Shown here piece by piece: positions 35,489 to 44,788 of a DNA stretch of 64,000 nucleotides (its first letter is position 1; every line of letters begins with the position of its first letter). Position numbers and translations under genes: made by a program. This DNA is from Hymenobacter fodinae (GTDB taxonomy: Bacteria > Bacteroidota > Bacteroidia > Cytophagales > Hymenobacteraceae). The notes beneath the pieces were generated by a model. The model made no database searches. It saw nothing but the letters and a program-made list of their open reading frames with translations, and was not told the DNA's origin. The stretch spans positions 248,001-312,000 of the forward strand of contig NZ_SRLA01000006.1 of the NCBI RefSeq assembly GCF_004745825.1. The letters run 5' to 3'.

Positions 35489-37993
35489 ATGAATCAGCAA
35501 GATGTAGTGTGCGGCATGATGGTTGACGCGTCTTCGGCCGCGCATCGTTCGCACTTCAACGATAAAGAATATGTGTTTTGCTCCGCGAACTGCCAGCATA
35601 AGTTCGAGGCAGATCCAACGCAGTATCTGGAAGCTGAGCTCGTGACAACTGGTGGCACTGTCGCAGCGCGGCTAGGCCAGTCAGGCGTAGCGGCGGCAGT
35701 GCTGCCTCCGGTGGTGCCTGTCCCGGTTGCCACCGCCCTGGCTACTCTGGATATTGAGGGCATGACCTGCGCCTCGTGCGCGTCCTTCGTGGAAAAGTCT
35801 TTGTCGCGCACGCCCGGCGTGCACAAGGCGCTGGTGAACTACGCCACGGAGCGGGCTACGGTAGAGTACCTGCCTGGCCAGGCCACCCCCGAAACGTTGC
35901 GGGAAGCCGTGGTGAAAGCAGGCTACGGCGTGGCGGCCCCCGCCGCACCCGACACCAGCGCCGCTGACCGTCAGGCCGAACTCGATCAACAGAAGGCCCT
36001 GGCCTACCAGAAGCTCAAGCGCCGCCTATGGGTGGCCGTGGGGTTGGCAGCCGTCGTGATGCTGCTTTCCATGGTGATGCTCTGGCCCGCCTTGTCTGCC
36101 CGCATCAATATGCAGGCACTCAACTATGTGTTACTGGGTCTCACGCTGCCCGTGCTGCTCTACAGCGGCCGGGAGTTTTATACCTCGGCCTGGAATGCCT
36201 TCCGGCACCGGGCGGCCAATATGGATACCCTAATTGCGGTAGGCACTGGGGCTGCTTTTCTCTACAGCCTAGCCGCTACCGTAGCGCCGCATCTCTTTAT
36301 GCAGCACGGCCTCATGCCGGAGGTGTATTATGATACCACTGCCACCATCATTGCCCTTATTCTGATGGGCAAAGTGCTGGAGCTACGGGCCAAAACTCAA
36401 ACCTCAGCGGCTATTAAGTCGCTGATGGGCCTGCAGGCTAAAACGGCCCGCGTGGTACATGGCGAACAGGAAATTGACCTGCCCATTGAGCAGGTGCGGC
36501 CCGGCGATGTGGTGGTAGTACGGCCCGGCGAGAAGGTAGCCACGGATGGAATAGTGGTGCTAGGCCACTCCGCCGTTGATGAAGCCATGCTTACGGGCGA
36601 AAGCCTACCGGTGGCAAAGAACGTGGGGGACCCCGTTTACGGGGCTACACTTAACAAAACCGGCTCCTTCCGCTTCCGCGTAACCAAAGTTGGCGCCGAA
36701 ACCATGCTCTCCCAGATCGTAAAGCTGGTGGAAGATGCCCAGGGCAGCCGCGCGCCCATTCAGCGCCTCGCCGATAAGGTCAGCGCCGTTTTTGTGCCTA
36801 CGGTGGTGTGCATTGCCATTCTTACCTTCGTGCTGTGGTTTGACCTGGCCCCGGAGGCCACCCGGTTTCCACTGGCGCTGGTCAACTTTGTGGCCGTCTT
36901 GATCATTGCATGTCCGTGTGCGCTTGGCCTAGCTACGCCCACCGCCATCATGGTCAGCACGGGCAAGGGCGCCGAAAACGGGGTGCTTATCCGCAACGCC
37001 GAAGCGCTGGAGAAAGCCCATCAGGTCACTACTATTCTCCTTGATAAAACCGGCACCATTACGCGAGGAGAGCCGACAGTCACGGATTTTATCGTTGCCC
37101 CGGGCCAAACACCCAGCCAGGTGTTGCAAACGGTGGCAGCCGTAGAGCGCCAGTCGGAGCACCCCTTGGCGGAGGCCGTGGTGCGCTACGCCGAAGCTCA
37201 CCAGGTGCCCAGTGTGCCGGCGCAGGAGTTTAGGGCGGTAGAGGGCCGCGGGGCTAGCGCCCTCGTTGCCGGCGAGCGGGTGCTCATTGGCAATCAACGG
37301 TTGCTCACGGAAGCCAGCGTGGAGCTGCCGGCGCAGCTAACAGAGCAGGCCAGTGAGCTGCTAGGCCAGGCCAAAACGGTATTGTTCGTTGTCATCGGTG
37401 GGCAAGGCGTGGCCCTGATTGGGGTGGCTGACACGGTCCGGGATACCTCTGCCGCGGCCATTCGGCGCCTGCAGGCTATGGGGTTGGAAGTAGTGATGAT
37501 GACCGGCGACAACCCTCAGACAGCCGAAAAAATTGCTCAACAAGTTGGGATTAAGCGCTTCTTCGCCGAAGTGTTGCCCCAAGATAAAGCCGGCAAAGTG
37601 CAGGAGCTCCAGACCGAAGGCCGGGTGGTAGCCATGGTCGGCGACGGCATCAACGATGCCCCGGCGCTGGCCCGGGCCGATATTGGGCTGGCCATGGGCG
37701 GCGGCACCGACGTGGCGATGGAAGCCGCCGGCATCACCCTCATGCGCTCCGACCTGCAGGGTGTGGTCACCGCCATCGACCTCTCCAAGCAGACCATCCG
37801 GACCATCCGGCAAAATCTGTTTTTTGCCTTTATCTACAACGTGCTGGGTATCCCCATTGCGGCCGGGGTGCTGTATCCGGTGCTGGGTATTTCTCTTTCG
37901 CCCATGCTGGCGGCCGGGGCCATGGCCCTAAGCTCGGTTTCTGTACTCACCAATTCTTTGCGGCTGCGCTCTTTCCGGGGTGCGGCGGCCTAG
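35489..37993 (+). CDS. copA: Copper-exporting P1B-type ATPase with YHS and HMA domains
   Basis: An 834-residue ATP-driven metal exporter of the inner membrane. The N-terminus is a YHS domain (VVCGMMV, then YVFCSANCQHKFEADP), which is thought to bind metal in such pumps. A heavy-metal-associated domain with the GMTCASC site (C94, C97) follows. The transmembrane metal site is C475-P-C (IIACPCALG). The phosphorylated D519 lies in DKTGT, and the hinge is VGDGINDAPAL. Everything needed for activity is present. CPC plus HMA and YHS points to Cu(I). The next gene is a cupredoxin, 19 bases on, so the two form a copper unit. Confidence 0.95.
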   Translation: MNQQDVVCGMMVDASSAAHRSHFNDKEYVFCSANCQHKFEADPTQYLEAELVTTGGTVAARLGQSGVAAAVLPPVVPVPVATALATLDIEGMTCASCASFVEKSLSRTPGVHKALVNYATERATVEYLPGQATPETLREAVVKAGYGVAAPAAPDTSAADRQAELDQQKALAYQKLKRRLWVAVGLAAVVMLLSMVMLWPALSARINMQALNYVLLGLTLPVLLYSGREFYTSAWNAFRHRAANMDTLIAVGTGAAFLYSLAATVAPHLFMQHGLMPEVYYDTTATIIALILMGKVLELRAKTQTSAAIKSLMGLQAKTARVVHGEQEIDLPIEQVRPGDVVVVRPGEKVATDGIVVLGHSAVDEAMLTGESLPVAKNVGDPVYGATLNKTGSFRFRVTKVGAETMLSQIVKLVEDAQGSRAPIQRLADKVSAVFVPTVVCIAILTFVLWFDLAPEATRFPLALVNFVAVLIIACPCALGLATPTAIMVSTGKGAENGVLIRNAEALEKAHQVTTILLDKTGTITRGEPTVTDFIVAPGQTPSQVLQTVAAVERQSEHPLAEAVVRYAEAHQVPSVPAQEFRAVEGRGASALVAGERVLIGNQRLLTEASVELPAQLTEQASELLGQAKTVLFVVIGGQGVALIGVADTVRDTSAAAIRRLQAMGLEVVMMTGDNPQTAEKIAQQVGIKRFFAEVLPQDKAGKVQELQTEGRVVAMVGDGINDAPALARADIGLAMGGGTDVAMEAAGITLMRSDLQGVVTAIDLSKQTIRTIRQNLFFAFIYNVLGIPIAAGVLYPVLGISLSPMLAAGAMALSSVSVLTNSLRLRSFRGAAA

Positions 37994-38012
37994 GCCTCCT
38001 TTGCTACTTCTC

Positions 38013-38390
38013 ATGGATACCTCTGAGCTTATCGTCACCCTCGTAGGCCTGGGCCTGATTGCCTTTGTGCTGTGGTACTTCTTTTTCTCAACTCACCAGA
38101 CTGTTAGCGCAGTTTCGTCGGCCACCGGCGTGCAACAGGTTGATATAACGGTGCAGGGGGGCTACTCGCCTGCTGTAATTGAGGTGGAGAAAGGCAAGCC
38201 TGTGCAGTTGCACTTCCATCGAAACGAGGAAGCCAGCTGCTCGGAAGAAGTGCTGTTCCCCGACTTTGGTATTCGGCGTGAGCTGCCCGCGTTCCAAACC
38301 ACTCTGGTGGAGCTGCTGCCTCAGCAGGCCGGCCGGTTTGAGTTTACCTGCGGCATGGGGATGCTGCGCGGTAGCTTGGTGGTGAAATAG
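38013..38390 (+). CDS. Membrane-anchored cupredoxin-like protein
   Basis: A 125-residue protein. The start at 38013 gives one N-terminal membrane helix (LIVTLVGLGLIAFVLWYFFF) followed by a periplasmic cupredoxin domain with the copper-site candidates in the HFHR segment, ASCSEEVLF and TCGMGM. The layout matches the Cupredoxin_1 (EfeO/plastocyanin-like) type. It follows copA at once, so it probably accepts or buffers copper exported by the pump. The exact ligand set cannot be proved from sequence. Confidence 0.85.
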   Translation: MDTSELIVTLVGLGLIAFVLWYFFFSTHQTVSAVSSATGVQQVDITVQGGYSPAVIEVEKGKPVQLHFHRNEEASCSEEVLFPDFGIRRELPAFQTTLVELLPQQAGRFEFTCGMGMLRGSLVVK

Positions 38391-38416
38391 CTAAGCCCAC
38401 TTGCCTGTAGCGTCTG

Positions 38417-38754
38417 CTAGGCCTGTTCGTCAGCGGGCACGGAATAGGGCTTGGGAGCGTGGTGACCGTGCAGCACCCGTAAAATGGTTTGGCGCTTGCT
38501 GCGGATGCGTACCAGCCCAGCACCACCATCCCAAAGCCTACCGGCACCAGCAGCACACCTACCCACACGTACAAATACCCCCGGAAAAAGTTGATCAGGG
38601 AAAAGCCGGCCACTACCAACGCAATACCCGTGCGAAGGTAGGCTAGGATGGTTCGTTCATTGGCCAGGCGGGTCCGCTCCAAGGCTAGCCGGTCGCTGAT
38701 GCCGAGGGCCAAGTCAGGGGGCGCGGAGGGGGGAGTGCGGGGAGTTGATGCCAA
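38417..38754 (-). pseudogene. DUF202 membrane protein gene with a frameshift
   Basis: The gene starts at 38754 and encodes a DUF202 protein: LALERTRLANERTILAYLRT followed by two membrane helices and VVLGWY. At about 38508-38511 the frame breaks. The minus strand reads TGGTAC-GCATCCGC, and adding one C would restore WYRIRSKRQTILRVL and an ending in ADEQA with TAG at 38417. Without it the frame runs on into SAKPFYGCC and overlaps the end of the cupredoxin gene, which is unlikely. This is a one-base loss, either a real lesion or a sequencing error. The intact length would be about 112 residues, normal for the family. Confidence 0.7.
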
Positions 38755-38903
38755 AACACGTATCGGTTAAGCGTGGCGTTACTGCCTTGAGCCAGGCAGC
38801 TAACTGATGCGGGGAGTATCTGCGGTTGAGTTGCCCGCCTCAAGCTGCACCAAGCCAAGGGACTGAGCGTGCTGACGTGCAAAGTAGGTGGTTGCTGGCC
38901 GGT

Positions 38904-40604
38904 TTACTTCTGGTAGAAGTACTCCTGCGCTCTGGTGGAGTTGCCCAACTGTCGGTATTCGGCCTCCTGAGCCCGTAGCTCTACCCGCCGAATTTTGCCG
39001 CTGATGGTTTTGGGTAGCTCCGTCACGAACTCCAGAATACGCGGCATCTTATACGGAGCCAGCACCTCACGGCAATACTGAAACAAAGCGGTAGCTACCG
39101 CCTCGGAGGGCTGCGTCTCGGGGTGCAGCAGCACGAAAGCCTTTATCTCGTGGCCCTTTATGGGGTGGGGCGAGCCTACCACGGCCGCCTCTACTACAGC
39201 GGGGTGCTCCACCAGCGCACTTTCTACCTCAAAGGGGCCCACCCGGTAATCAGAAGACTTAATGACGTCATCATCGCGGCCCACAAACCAGAGGTAACCA
39301 TCGGGAGTGCGGTAGGCCTTGTCGCCGGTGTAGTACAGGCCGTGGCGGAATACACTGGCCCCTCGTTCCGGCTCCCCAAAATACTCCTTGAAGATGCCAT
39401 TGGGCCGGCCAGGGTTCATGCGCACTGCAATGTGGCCTTCTTCATAGTCAGCCAGCACTTGGCCTTGCTCGTCGGCAATTACTACCTCATACAGGAAGGA
39501 GGGCAGCCCCATGGAGCCTTGTTTGATCTCGCCGGTCGGCAGGTTGTACACCATGGCCGTGCTTTCCGTCTGGCCGTACCCGTCGCGAATGAGGAGGCCC
39601 GTGCCGCGCTGCCAGGCATCAATCACCTCGGGGTTTAGAGGCTCCCCGGCACTCACGCACTCCCGAAAACTGAACTGGTACTGTGTCAAATCTTCCAGAA
39701 TCAGCAGGCGTAGCACGGTGGGAGGGGCGCAGAAGGTGGTAACGCGCTGCTGTTCCAGTACTTTCAGCAGGGGCGGAGCCGCAAACTTGCCGCTCTGCCG
39801 GTATACCAGCAGGGTGGCGCCCACGCTCAGAGGGGCGAAGAAACTGCTCCAGGCAAACTTCGCCCAGCCTGCCTGCGAAATGTTGCAGTGCACATCCTCC
39901 GGCGTCAGCCCAATCCAGGCGGCAGTACTCAGGTGGCCTACGGGGTAGGAATAGTGGGTGTGAGTTACAATTTTGGGCATGCCGGTAGTACCCGACGTGA
40001 AAAACAGAAAGAGCGGGTCATCGGCGCGGGTGGGGGCGGCTGGAGCTTCCGGCGCTTCCGTGGCGCAGGCCGAGCAGCTTACCCAACCTGGCCGCTCTGC
40101 TTCACCCACCAGCATCTTAAGCCGAATGCGTTGCCCGATCTGCTGCTCGGCCAAATCAATCTTCTCCGCATTCTCAGCATCAGCCAGTACCACAGCGGGC
40201 AGCAGGCGCTTAAAGCGGTAGGCAAGGTCCGGCACCGACATAATAGTGGCCGTGGGAATGAGCACCTGCCCGCCCTTAATACTGGCCAGGTAACTGAACC
40301 ACAGTTCGGCCACCACGGGCACCATCAGCAGCACCGCGTCTCCGGGCTCCACTTGCTCACGGCGCCAATAGTTGAGCAGTTGGTTGGCCTGTTGGGCCAG
40401 GGCCTGGTAGCTAAATCGCTGCTCGGGACCATCGTCACTCACCAGCACCAGCGCCTCCTTCTCCGGATGTTCCGCCGCGTGCAGCCCCTCAAAAATCTCG
40501 ACCGTCCAGTTAAAAAACTCGGGCTTCGGGATGGGGTGCGTGGCAAGCGCCGCGTAGGTGCGCGTGCGCGCAATGCGCTGGAAATCCTGGAAATAGCGTT
40601 TCAT
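38904..40604 (-). CDS. AMP-forming acyl-CoA synthetase (medium-chain type)
   Basis: A 566-residue adenylate-forming enzyme that activates a carboxylic acid to its CoA thioester. The phosphate-binding loop is FFTSGTTGMPK. The core shows GYGQTE (A5), YYTGDKAY and FVGRDDDVIKSSDYRVGP (A8), and the C-terminal catalytic lysine is in PKTISGKIRR (A10). The pattern and length fit the ACSM/MacS branch (medium-chain or related acids) better than acetyl-CoA synthetase. Monocistronic. Confidence 0.9.
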   Translation of the reverse strand: MKRYFQDFQRIARTRTYAALATHPIPKPEFFNWTVEIFEGLHAAEHPEKEALVLVSDDGPEQRFSYQALAQQANQLLNYWRREQVEPGDAVLLMVPVVAELWFSYLASIKGGQVLIPTATIMSVPDLAYRFKRLLPAVVLADAENAEKIDLAEQQIGQRIRLKMLVGEAERPGWVSCSACATEAPEAPAAPTRADDPLFLFFTSGTTGMPKIVTHTHYSYPVGHLSTAAWIGLTPEDVHCNISQAGWAKFAWSSFFAPLSVGATLLVYRQSGKFAAPPLLKVLEQQRVTTFCAPPTVLRLLILEDLTQYQFSFRECVSAGEPLNPEVIDAWQRGTGLLIRDGYGQTESTAMVYNLPTGEIKQGSMGLPSFLYEVVIADEQGQVLADYEEGHIAVRMNPGRPNGIFKEYFGEPERGASVFRHGLYYTGDKAYRTPDGYLWFVGRDDDVIKSSDYRVGPFEVESALVEHPAVVEAAVVGSPHPIKGHEIKAFVLLHPETQPSEAVATALFQYCREVLAPYKMPRILEFVTELPKTISGKIRRVELRAQEAEYRQLGNSTRAQEYFYQK

Positions 40605-40647
40605 GGGTGGGGCCGGGGGGTGAGGTCAGAACGCTAGTATAAGAAAG

Positions 40648-40692
40648 TGCCCGGAGACTAACCTCGCCATGCGCTAGGCCAGTCTCCGGGCA
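40648..40692. terminator. Hairpin (possible terminator)
   Basis: TGCCCGGAGACT/AGTCTCCGGGCA, a 12-bp perfect stem with a 21-base loop, in the gap between the synthetase start and the small acidic gene. It could end the leftward transcript only if the latter starts upstream; no T-run. Confidence 0.45.
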
Positions 40693-40737
40693 ACTACACT
40701 ACGTTTGGGCAAGCAAAGCTTTCTGACGGCTGGGCAT

Positions 40738-40965
40738 CTAGCCGCGCTGTTGCTCGGCGGTGTCGCCGGGCAAAGGGCCGTTGGGCTGCGGTGCAGACTC
40801 ATCGGCGGCATCGAGGTCTTCTAGTTGTTCTAACTCTTCTATAATCTGGGCGGGGTTGAACAGGCCAGTAAGGGCAGCTAGCTCTTCCAAGGAAGGGGTA
40901 CCGCTATTGGCTGATGGCTCCGGCTGCTCCGGTGATCCGGGGTAAGGGGGCTGAATGATGCTCAT
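40738..40965 (-). CDS. Small acidic protein, 75 residues
   Basis: A hydrophilic protein rich in Pro, Glu and Asp with one central amphipathic segment (SLEELAALTGLFNPAQIIEE). The ends are disordered. It has no signal peptide. It is in line with the 89-residue gene upstream (23-base gap), so probably cotranscribed. No family recognised. Confidence 0.55.
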   Translation of the reverse strand: MSIIQPPYPGSPEQPEPSANSGTPSLEELAALTGLFNPAQIIEELEQLEDLDAADESAPQPNGPLPGDTAEQQRG

Positions 40966-40988
40966 ACCGCAGCATACGCAAAAGCAGC

Positions 40989-41258
40989 CTAGGCGGGTGT
41001 GTAGTGGTGGGCTGCTTCCAGGAGAGTGTCGGCATTAAGTTGGTGCCCTTGCTCCAGCAACTGCTCACAGTAGCGGTGTACGTACACCTCCTGAGCTAGC
41101 CCCAGATGGGCGTGCTGCTCATGGCGGGCTACAATTAGTTGGGCCAATAGAATTGCGGCAGTGCTGAGTTGCCCTTTCTGCAGGGCGTTGCGAAATGAAT
41201 CTTCGGTCGGAAACATGAGGCAAAGAATAGGGTCCTGCCTAAGCTCGGCAACAAGCAT
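40989..41258 (-). CDS. Small helical protein, 89 residues
   Basis: An all-helical soluble protein (SFRNALQKGQLSTAAILLAQ, then QEVYVHRYCEQLLEQGHQL) resembling a pair of helical repeats. A second ATG at 41216 (MFPTEDSF) would remove 14 residues and may be the real start. The pair with the acidic gene downstream suggests they act together. No family recognised. Confidence 0.55.
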   Translation of the reverse strand: MLVAELRQDPILCLMFPTEDSFRNALQKGQLSTAAILLAQLIVARHEQHAHLGLAQEVYVHRYCEQLLEQGHQLNADTLLEAAHHYTPA

Positions 41259-41411
41259 ACCATTTGCCCTACTTCATAGGGGGGTAACCTATGATATTAC
41301 TAATTGCGGTCTATGTATAAGAATTTGATAAATAGATGTTTGTGAGAATATTGTGCTGCAAGTAGAATATAGATGAAAGCCACAATATTGTACCTGTGGC
41401 TAGCACTTGGC

Positions 41412-42470
41412 CTAGGCCTCTTGCTTACCCGCTTCTAGCGCTAGCAGCCACTGCTTGCGCCACAGGCCCCCGGCATAGCCCGTCAGGTGCCCATCGGCCC
41501 CAATTACGCGGTGGCAGGGAATGAGGATAGCCACGCGGTTCATGCCATTGGCCGTGGCCACCGCCCGCACGGCGCTAGGCCTCTGCAAAGCCAGCGCCTG
41601 TTGCCCATACGAGCGGGTGGTACCGTACGGAATGGTTTGTAACTCCTGCCAAACGGCCTGCTGAAATTCCGTGCCTGGGGTGCACAGAGGTACGGTAAAC
41701 TCCTGCCGGGTGCCCGCAAAATACTCGGCCAGTTGGGTCCGAAGCAGACTAAAGTGTGAGTTTTCGCCCTGGATGATGGTGGCATTTAGTCGGCGAGCTA
41801 AGTCTTTCAGCTCATTTTCCAGCATGCGCCTGTCAGTGAATTCCAACAGGCAAATGCCCTGCTCATTAGCGCAGGCGAGCATGGTCCCCAGCGGTGTTTC
41901 GAGGCGAGTAAGCTGAATGAGTTGCTGCTCCCGACTCTGCCGCGGCGACACCCCAAACACCGCCTTAAAGGAATCCTGAAACCCACTCAACGAGTCATAG
42001 CCGCTGTCAAAGGCTGCCGCCGTCACCGACTCGCCCCGCTGCAGTTTCTTGAAGGCGACATTAATGCGGTTGAGTCGTTGGTATGCCTGGAACGTGATAC
42101 CGTGCTGGCGCAGAAACCAGCGCCGCACGGTAGCCGGCTCCAGTCCCTTCTCGCGCAAGGCTTGGTCGGTTATTTTCACTGCGGGCTGTTGACTTAGCTC
42201 CTCTAGTAGCCGTTGAATAAAGGCGGGGGTAGATGCGGCTGCCTGCAGCGGCACGCACACCTTACAGGGCCGGTACCCTTGCAATAAAGCTTCTTTGGCG
42301 GTGGCAAAGAACTCCACGTTCTCGGGCTTAGGCTTGCGGGCAGTACAGGTGGGCCGACAGAAAATGCCCGTAGTTTTCACCGCCGCGATGAAGCGGCCTT
42401 CATAGCTAGAGTCTTTTGCTACTAAAGCTTGGTAGCATTCAACGGGGGAGGGCAACAGCAGGAATTCCAT
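41412..42470 (-). CDS. ada: Bifunctional DNA repair and regulatory protein Ada
   Basis: A 352-residue methyltransferase and AraC-type regulator. The start at 42470 places the methyl-phosphotriester acceptor at C38 (FCRPTC), just as in E. coli Ada, with C42 and the YRPCKVC pair completing the zinc site. Then comes an AraC HTH (LNRINVAFKKLQRGESVTAA and on). The C-terminal half is an O6-alkylguanine-DNA methyltransferase with IPCHRVIG. Ada responds to alkylation damage and switches on its own gene. All residues needed are present. Confidence 0.95.
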   Translation of the reverse strand: MEFLLLPSPVECYQALVAKDSSYEGRFIAAVKTTGIFCRPTCTARKPKPENVEFFATAKEALLQGYRPCKVCVPLQAAASTPAFIQRLLEELSQQPAVKITDQALREKGLEPATVRRWFLRQHGITFQAYQRLNRINVAFKKLQRGESVTAAAFDSGYDSLSGFQDSFKAVFGVSPRQSREQQLIQLTRLETPLGTMLACANEQGICLLEFTDRRMLENELKDLARRLNATIIQGENSHFSLLRTQLAEYFAGTRQEFTVPLCTPGTEFQQAVWQELQTIPYGTTRSYGQQALALQRPSAVRAVATANGMNRVAILIPCHRVIGADGHLTGYAGGLWRKQWLLALEAGKQEA

Positions 42471-42972
42471 AGTGGGTGGAGAGTGGCGTGAGCGAAGTGC
42501 TTGCAGTATGCAAAGGCAAAGCAAGGCAGCGTGCCACCATTCCACAACCGGAAATTAGACAAGCATTTTTCTACACCACTTGTCACAACTGAATCGAATT
42601 AATCAGTCTCTACCTAAGCCGTCCATCGAGAGTTATTAGGGATAATGTTAAAGTTGATGTTGTGATGGATAAATATCAGAATTATAAACGTTTATATATT
42701 GAAAATGACTGGGTGTCAGATGTAATGCGGCGTTGCGCATAGTGCATTAAGCGTGCAGAAGCATAAGCGCAGAAAGACTAGTTTAGACACTTGCCCGGCA
42801 ATAGATTGTCCCTGATCAGCTATCTACTTCGAAGGAGCAGAGGGGGCGGAGTTCTCGAGGCTAGACCGATCGGCGCTGGTAATGTGGGCTACCTGATTCA
42901 ACAGTTTGTGCAGTGCCTAGTCGGTAGCAGTCAGCTTCTAGGCCAGGTATAAGGGACTGCTATGAACGGGAA
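42471..42972. other. AT-rich intergenic stretch
   Basis: About 500 bases without a convincing gene. The centre is AT-rich, and ends in a GC-richer part with a CTAGGCC copy at 42938. A 25-codon ORF (42665-42742) lacks support. It must contain the ada promoter. Confidence 0.4.
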
Positions 42973-43025
42973 ATCACCCTGAGAAAGCCTGGCACCATCC
43001 GGCAGCAGAGCCCTCTCAGGGTGAT
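42973..43025 (-). terminator. Hairpin terminator
   Basis: ATCACCCTGAGA/TCTCAGGGTGAT, a 12-bp stem with a 29-base loop, just beyond the 183-residue gene on the minus strand. Confidence 0.65.
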
Positions 43026-43033
43026 CTATCAGC

Positions 43034-43585
43034 TTAGTCCGATTCGTTTACGATGTTATCTAGCTTGGGTAAGGTCGATTGATCTGCGGGGTTACGGCTG
43101 TTGAGGCCCAGCCCTTGGGTTTGAGAATCGTCCGGCTGATCGTAGTCGCCACCGCCATATCCGCCGGTGAAGGCGTTCTGATAGGGGTTGGCATTCCGGT
43201 CGGAGAGGTCTTCGCGGCCTCCGCTGGTGCCTAGGCCACCCCGGTGTCCGCTTTGGTCATAACCGCGGTCTTCATCATTGTTAAAGCCAGCCCGGCCCAT
43301 CCCTTCACCGGCGCCCACGGCCCCAGACTGGTTGCCGCTGCCAGTTGCGCCCTGGCGGCGTTGGTGGTCAAAGTCAGAGCCCTGCTCAGGATCTGACGGG
43401 TTGCTGTGCGCCGAATTTGGGTGGCGGAGCGCCACTTCGTCGCGGTAATTACCGGTGTTGGCCAGCACCGTCGACATATCTCGTGGATCTTCTTCCGGGG
43501 AAGAACCGGGGCCCTGGTCGGCACCTAGTTTAGCGGGGTCAGTAGCGTTGTTCTGGTCGTTGGGGGGAGGGAAGTTGGCTGCCAT
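43034..43585 (-). CDS. Disordered Gly/Asn/Asp-rich protein, 183 residues
   Basis: A very hydrophilic protein with no hydrophobic core, rich in Gly, Asn, Asp, Ser and Gln, and with a glycine-rich central part (GSGNQSGAVGAGEGMGRAGF) and a tyrosine/glycine patch (GGYGGGDYDQ). It has no signal peptide. The composition resembles stress or desiccation-protectant proteins, but that is inference. The 95-residue protein at 45356 has similar composition. Confidence 0.65.
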   Translation of the reverse strand: MAANFPPPNDQNNATDPAKLGADQGPGSSPEEDPRDMSTVLANTGNYRDEVALRHPNSAHSNPSDPEQGSDFDHQRRQGATGSGNQSGAVGAGEGMGRAGFNNDEDRGYDQSGHRGGLGTSGGREDLSDRNANPYQNAFTGGYGGGDYDQPDDSQTQGLGLNSRNPADQSTLPKLDNIVNESD

Positions 43586-43738
43586 GGCGGGTAGGGTTTG
43601 GAAAATAAAGAGCTGCGTAGTCCCTTATCCTACTGTGCTGGCTCCGGAAAGTTACACGTCACTAGCGGCCAGGCCACCAGCTTACTCCTGCTGCGCCCGC
43701 AAACCAAATCGGCTCTTACGCCTCCGATATGCTTCTGC

Positions 43739-44740
43739 TTAACGCGGCTTCAACACTTTATCCAGAAACTCAACGGTATACTGCAGAGTGGGCGCAAACC
43801 AGGGGTTAAATAGGGGGAAGGGGTGCGGGGCCTCCGGGAATTGGTGCACCTCTGAGTAAATACCAAACTGGGTGAGCTGCCGCCGCAGGTCGTCGCGGCC
43901 CGCGTGCATGCGGTCTACGCCGCTGTTAATGAATAGGATGGGAGGCGTTTGTGCGCTTACGTGCGTCAGGGCCGAGGCTTGCTGCCAGAGCTCAGGGTGG
44001 ACCGTTTTAGGGCTCCCGAACCAGTACGTGGCCGCCGAGGTGTTCTTGCGGTCGTCGCCTTCGCCCGACTCCGGATGGATAAAAGCTAAAATGCCATCTA
44101 CATCCACAATGGCTTGCACACTGCTAGAGTGGGTAGGGTAGCAGCCCGTTTCGTAGAGAGGGTTGCCGTTGGTAGTGCCAATGAGGGCTGCCAGTTGGCC
44201 CCCGGCCGAGAATCCCCACACGGCCAGCCGAGCAGTATCAATGCCGTACGTGCGGGCGTGAGCGCGCATCCAGCGTAGGGCGGCTTTCAAATCTTGCACG
44301 GCCGCTGGGTACGGTGCTTCGGTAGACAGCCGATATTCTGCCGTAACGGCCACGTAGCCCTTGCCCGCCAGTTGCTGAGCCAGCGGCACATGCTGCGACC
44401 GGTCGCCGGAGCGCCAGCCGCCCCCGTGGATGAGGAGCACCGCTGGGCGTAGTTGCCGCCGCTTGGGTTTGGGGTAAAACACATCCAGTTGCAACGCGTG
44501 GGTGCCTTGGGTACAGTAGGGAATATTGGTTTGCGCCCGAACGCTCGGCGGTGCCGCTGGCCGAGCTATGCTGATGGTCGGGTCCTGTTTCTTGGCCTTA
44601 GTGTAAGCGCTGTAGGTAGTGAAAGACGTATCGCGCGGGCTTGGTTGCTGCTGGCCTAGGGCGGGTTGAGCTAGTTTCAATAGAAGAGCTGCTAGGAATA
44701 GCAGTCGGGAGTGGCCTAGGAAGCAGGGGAAAAGGCGCAT
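43739..44740 (-). CDS. Secreted alpha/beta-hydrolase esterase
   Basis: A 333-residue exported hydrolase of the carboxylesterase/BD-FAE (feruloyl esterase-like) type. The signal peptide ends ALGQ. Motifs: oxyanion-hole HGGGWRSGD, nucleophile GFSAGGQ, acid in NSGVDRMHAG, histidine in APHPFPLF. It probably removes acyl groups from carbohydrates. Divergent from the ferritin-like remnant. Confidence 0.88.
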   Translation of the reverse strand: MRLFPCFLGHSRLLFLAALLLKLAQPALGQQQPSPRDTSFTTYSAYTKAKKQDPTISIARPAAPPSVRAQTNIPYCTQGTHALQLDVFYPKPKRRQLRPAVLLIHGGGWRSGDRSQHVPLAQQLAGKGYVAVTAEYRLSTEAPYPAAVQDLKAALRWMRAHARTYGIDTARLAVWGFSAGGQLAALIGTTNGNPLYETGCYPTHSSSVQAIVDVDGILAFIHPESGEGDDRKNTSAATYWFGSPKTVHPELWQQASALTHVSAQTPPILFINSGVDRMHAGRDDLRRQLTQFGIYSEVHQFPEAPHPFPLFNPWFAPTLQYTVEFLDKVLKPR

Positions 44741-44788
44741 AAGGTAAAGCTAGGGAGGAGGTAAGCAGAAAGCGCTGCTCTAAGCTAG

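Noticed and set aside
42665..42742. 25-codon ORF in the ada upstream gap
   Set aside because: Too short, AT-rich, no promoter box or terminator to support it.
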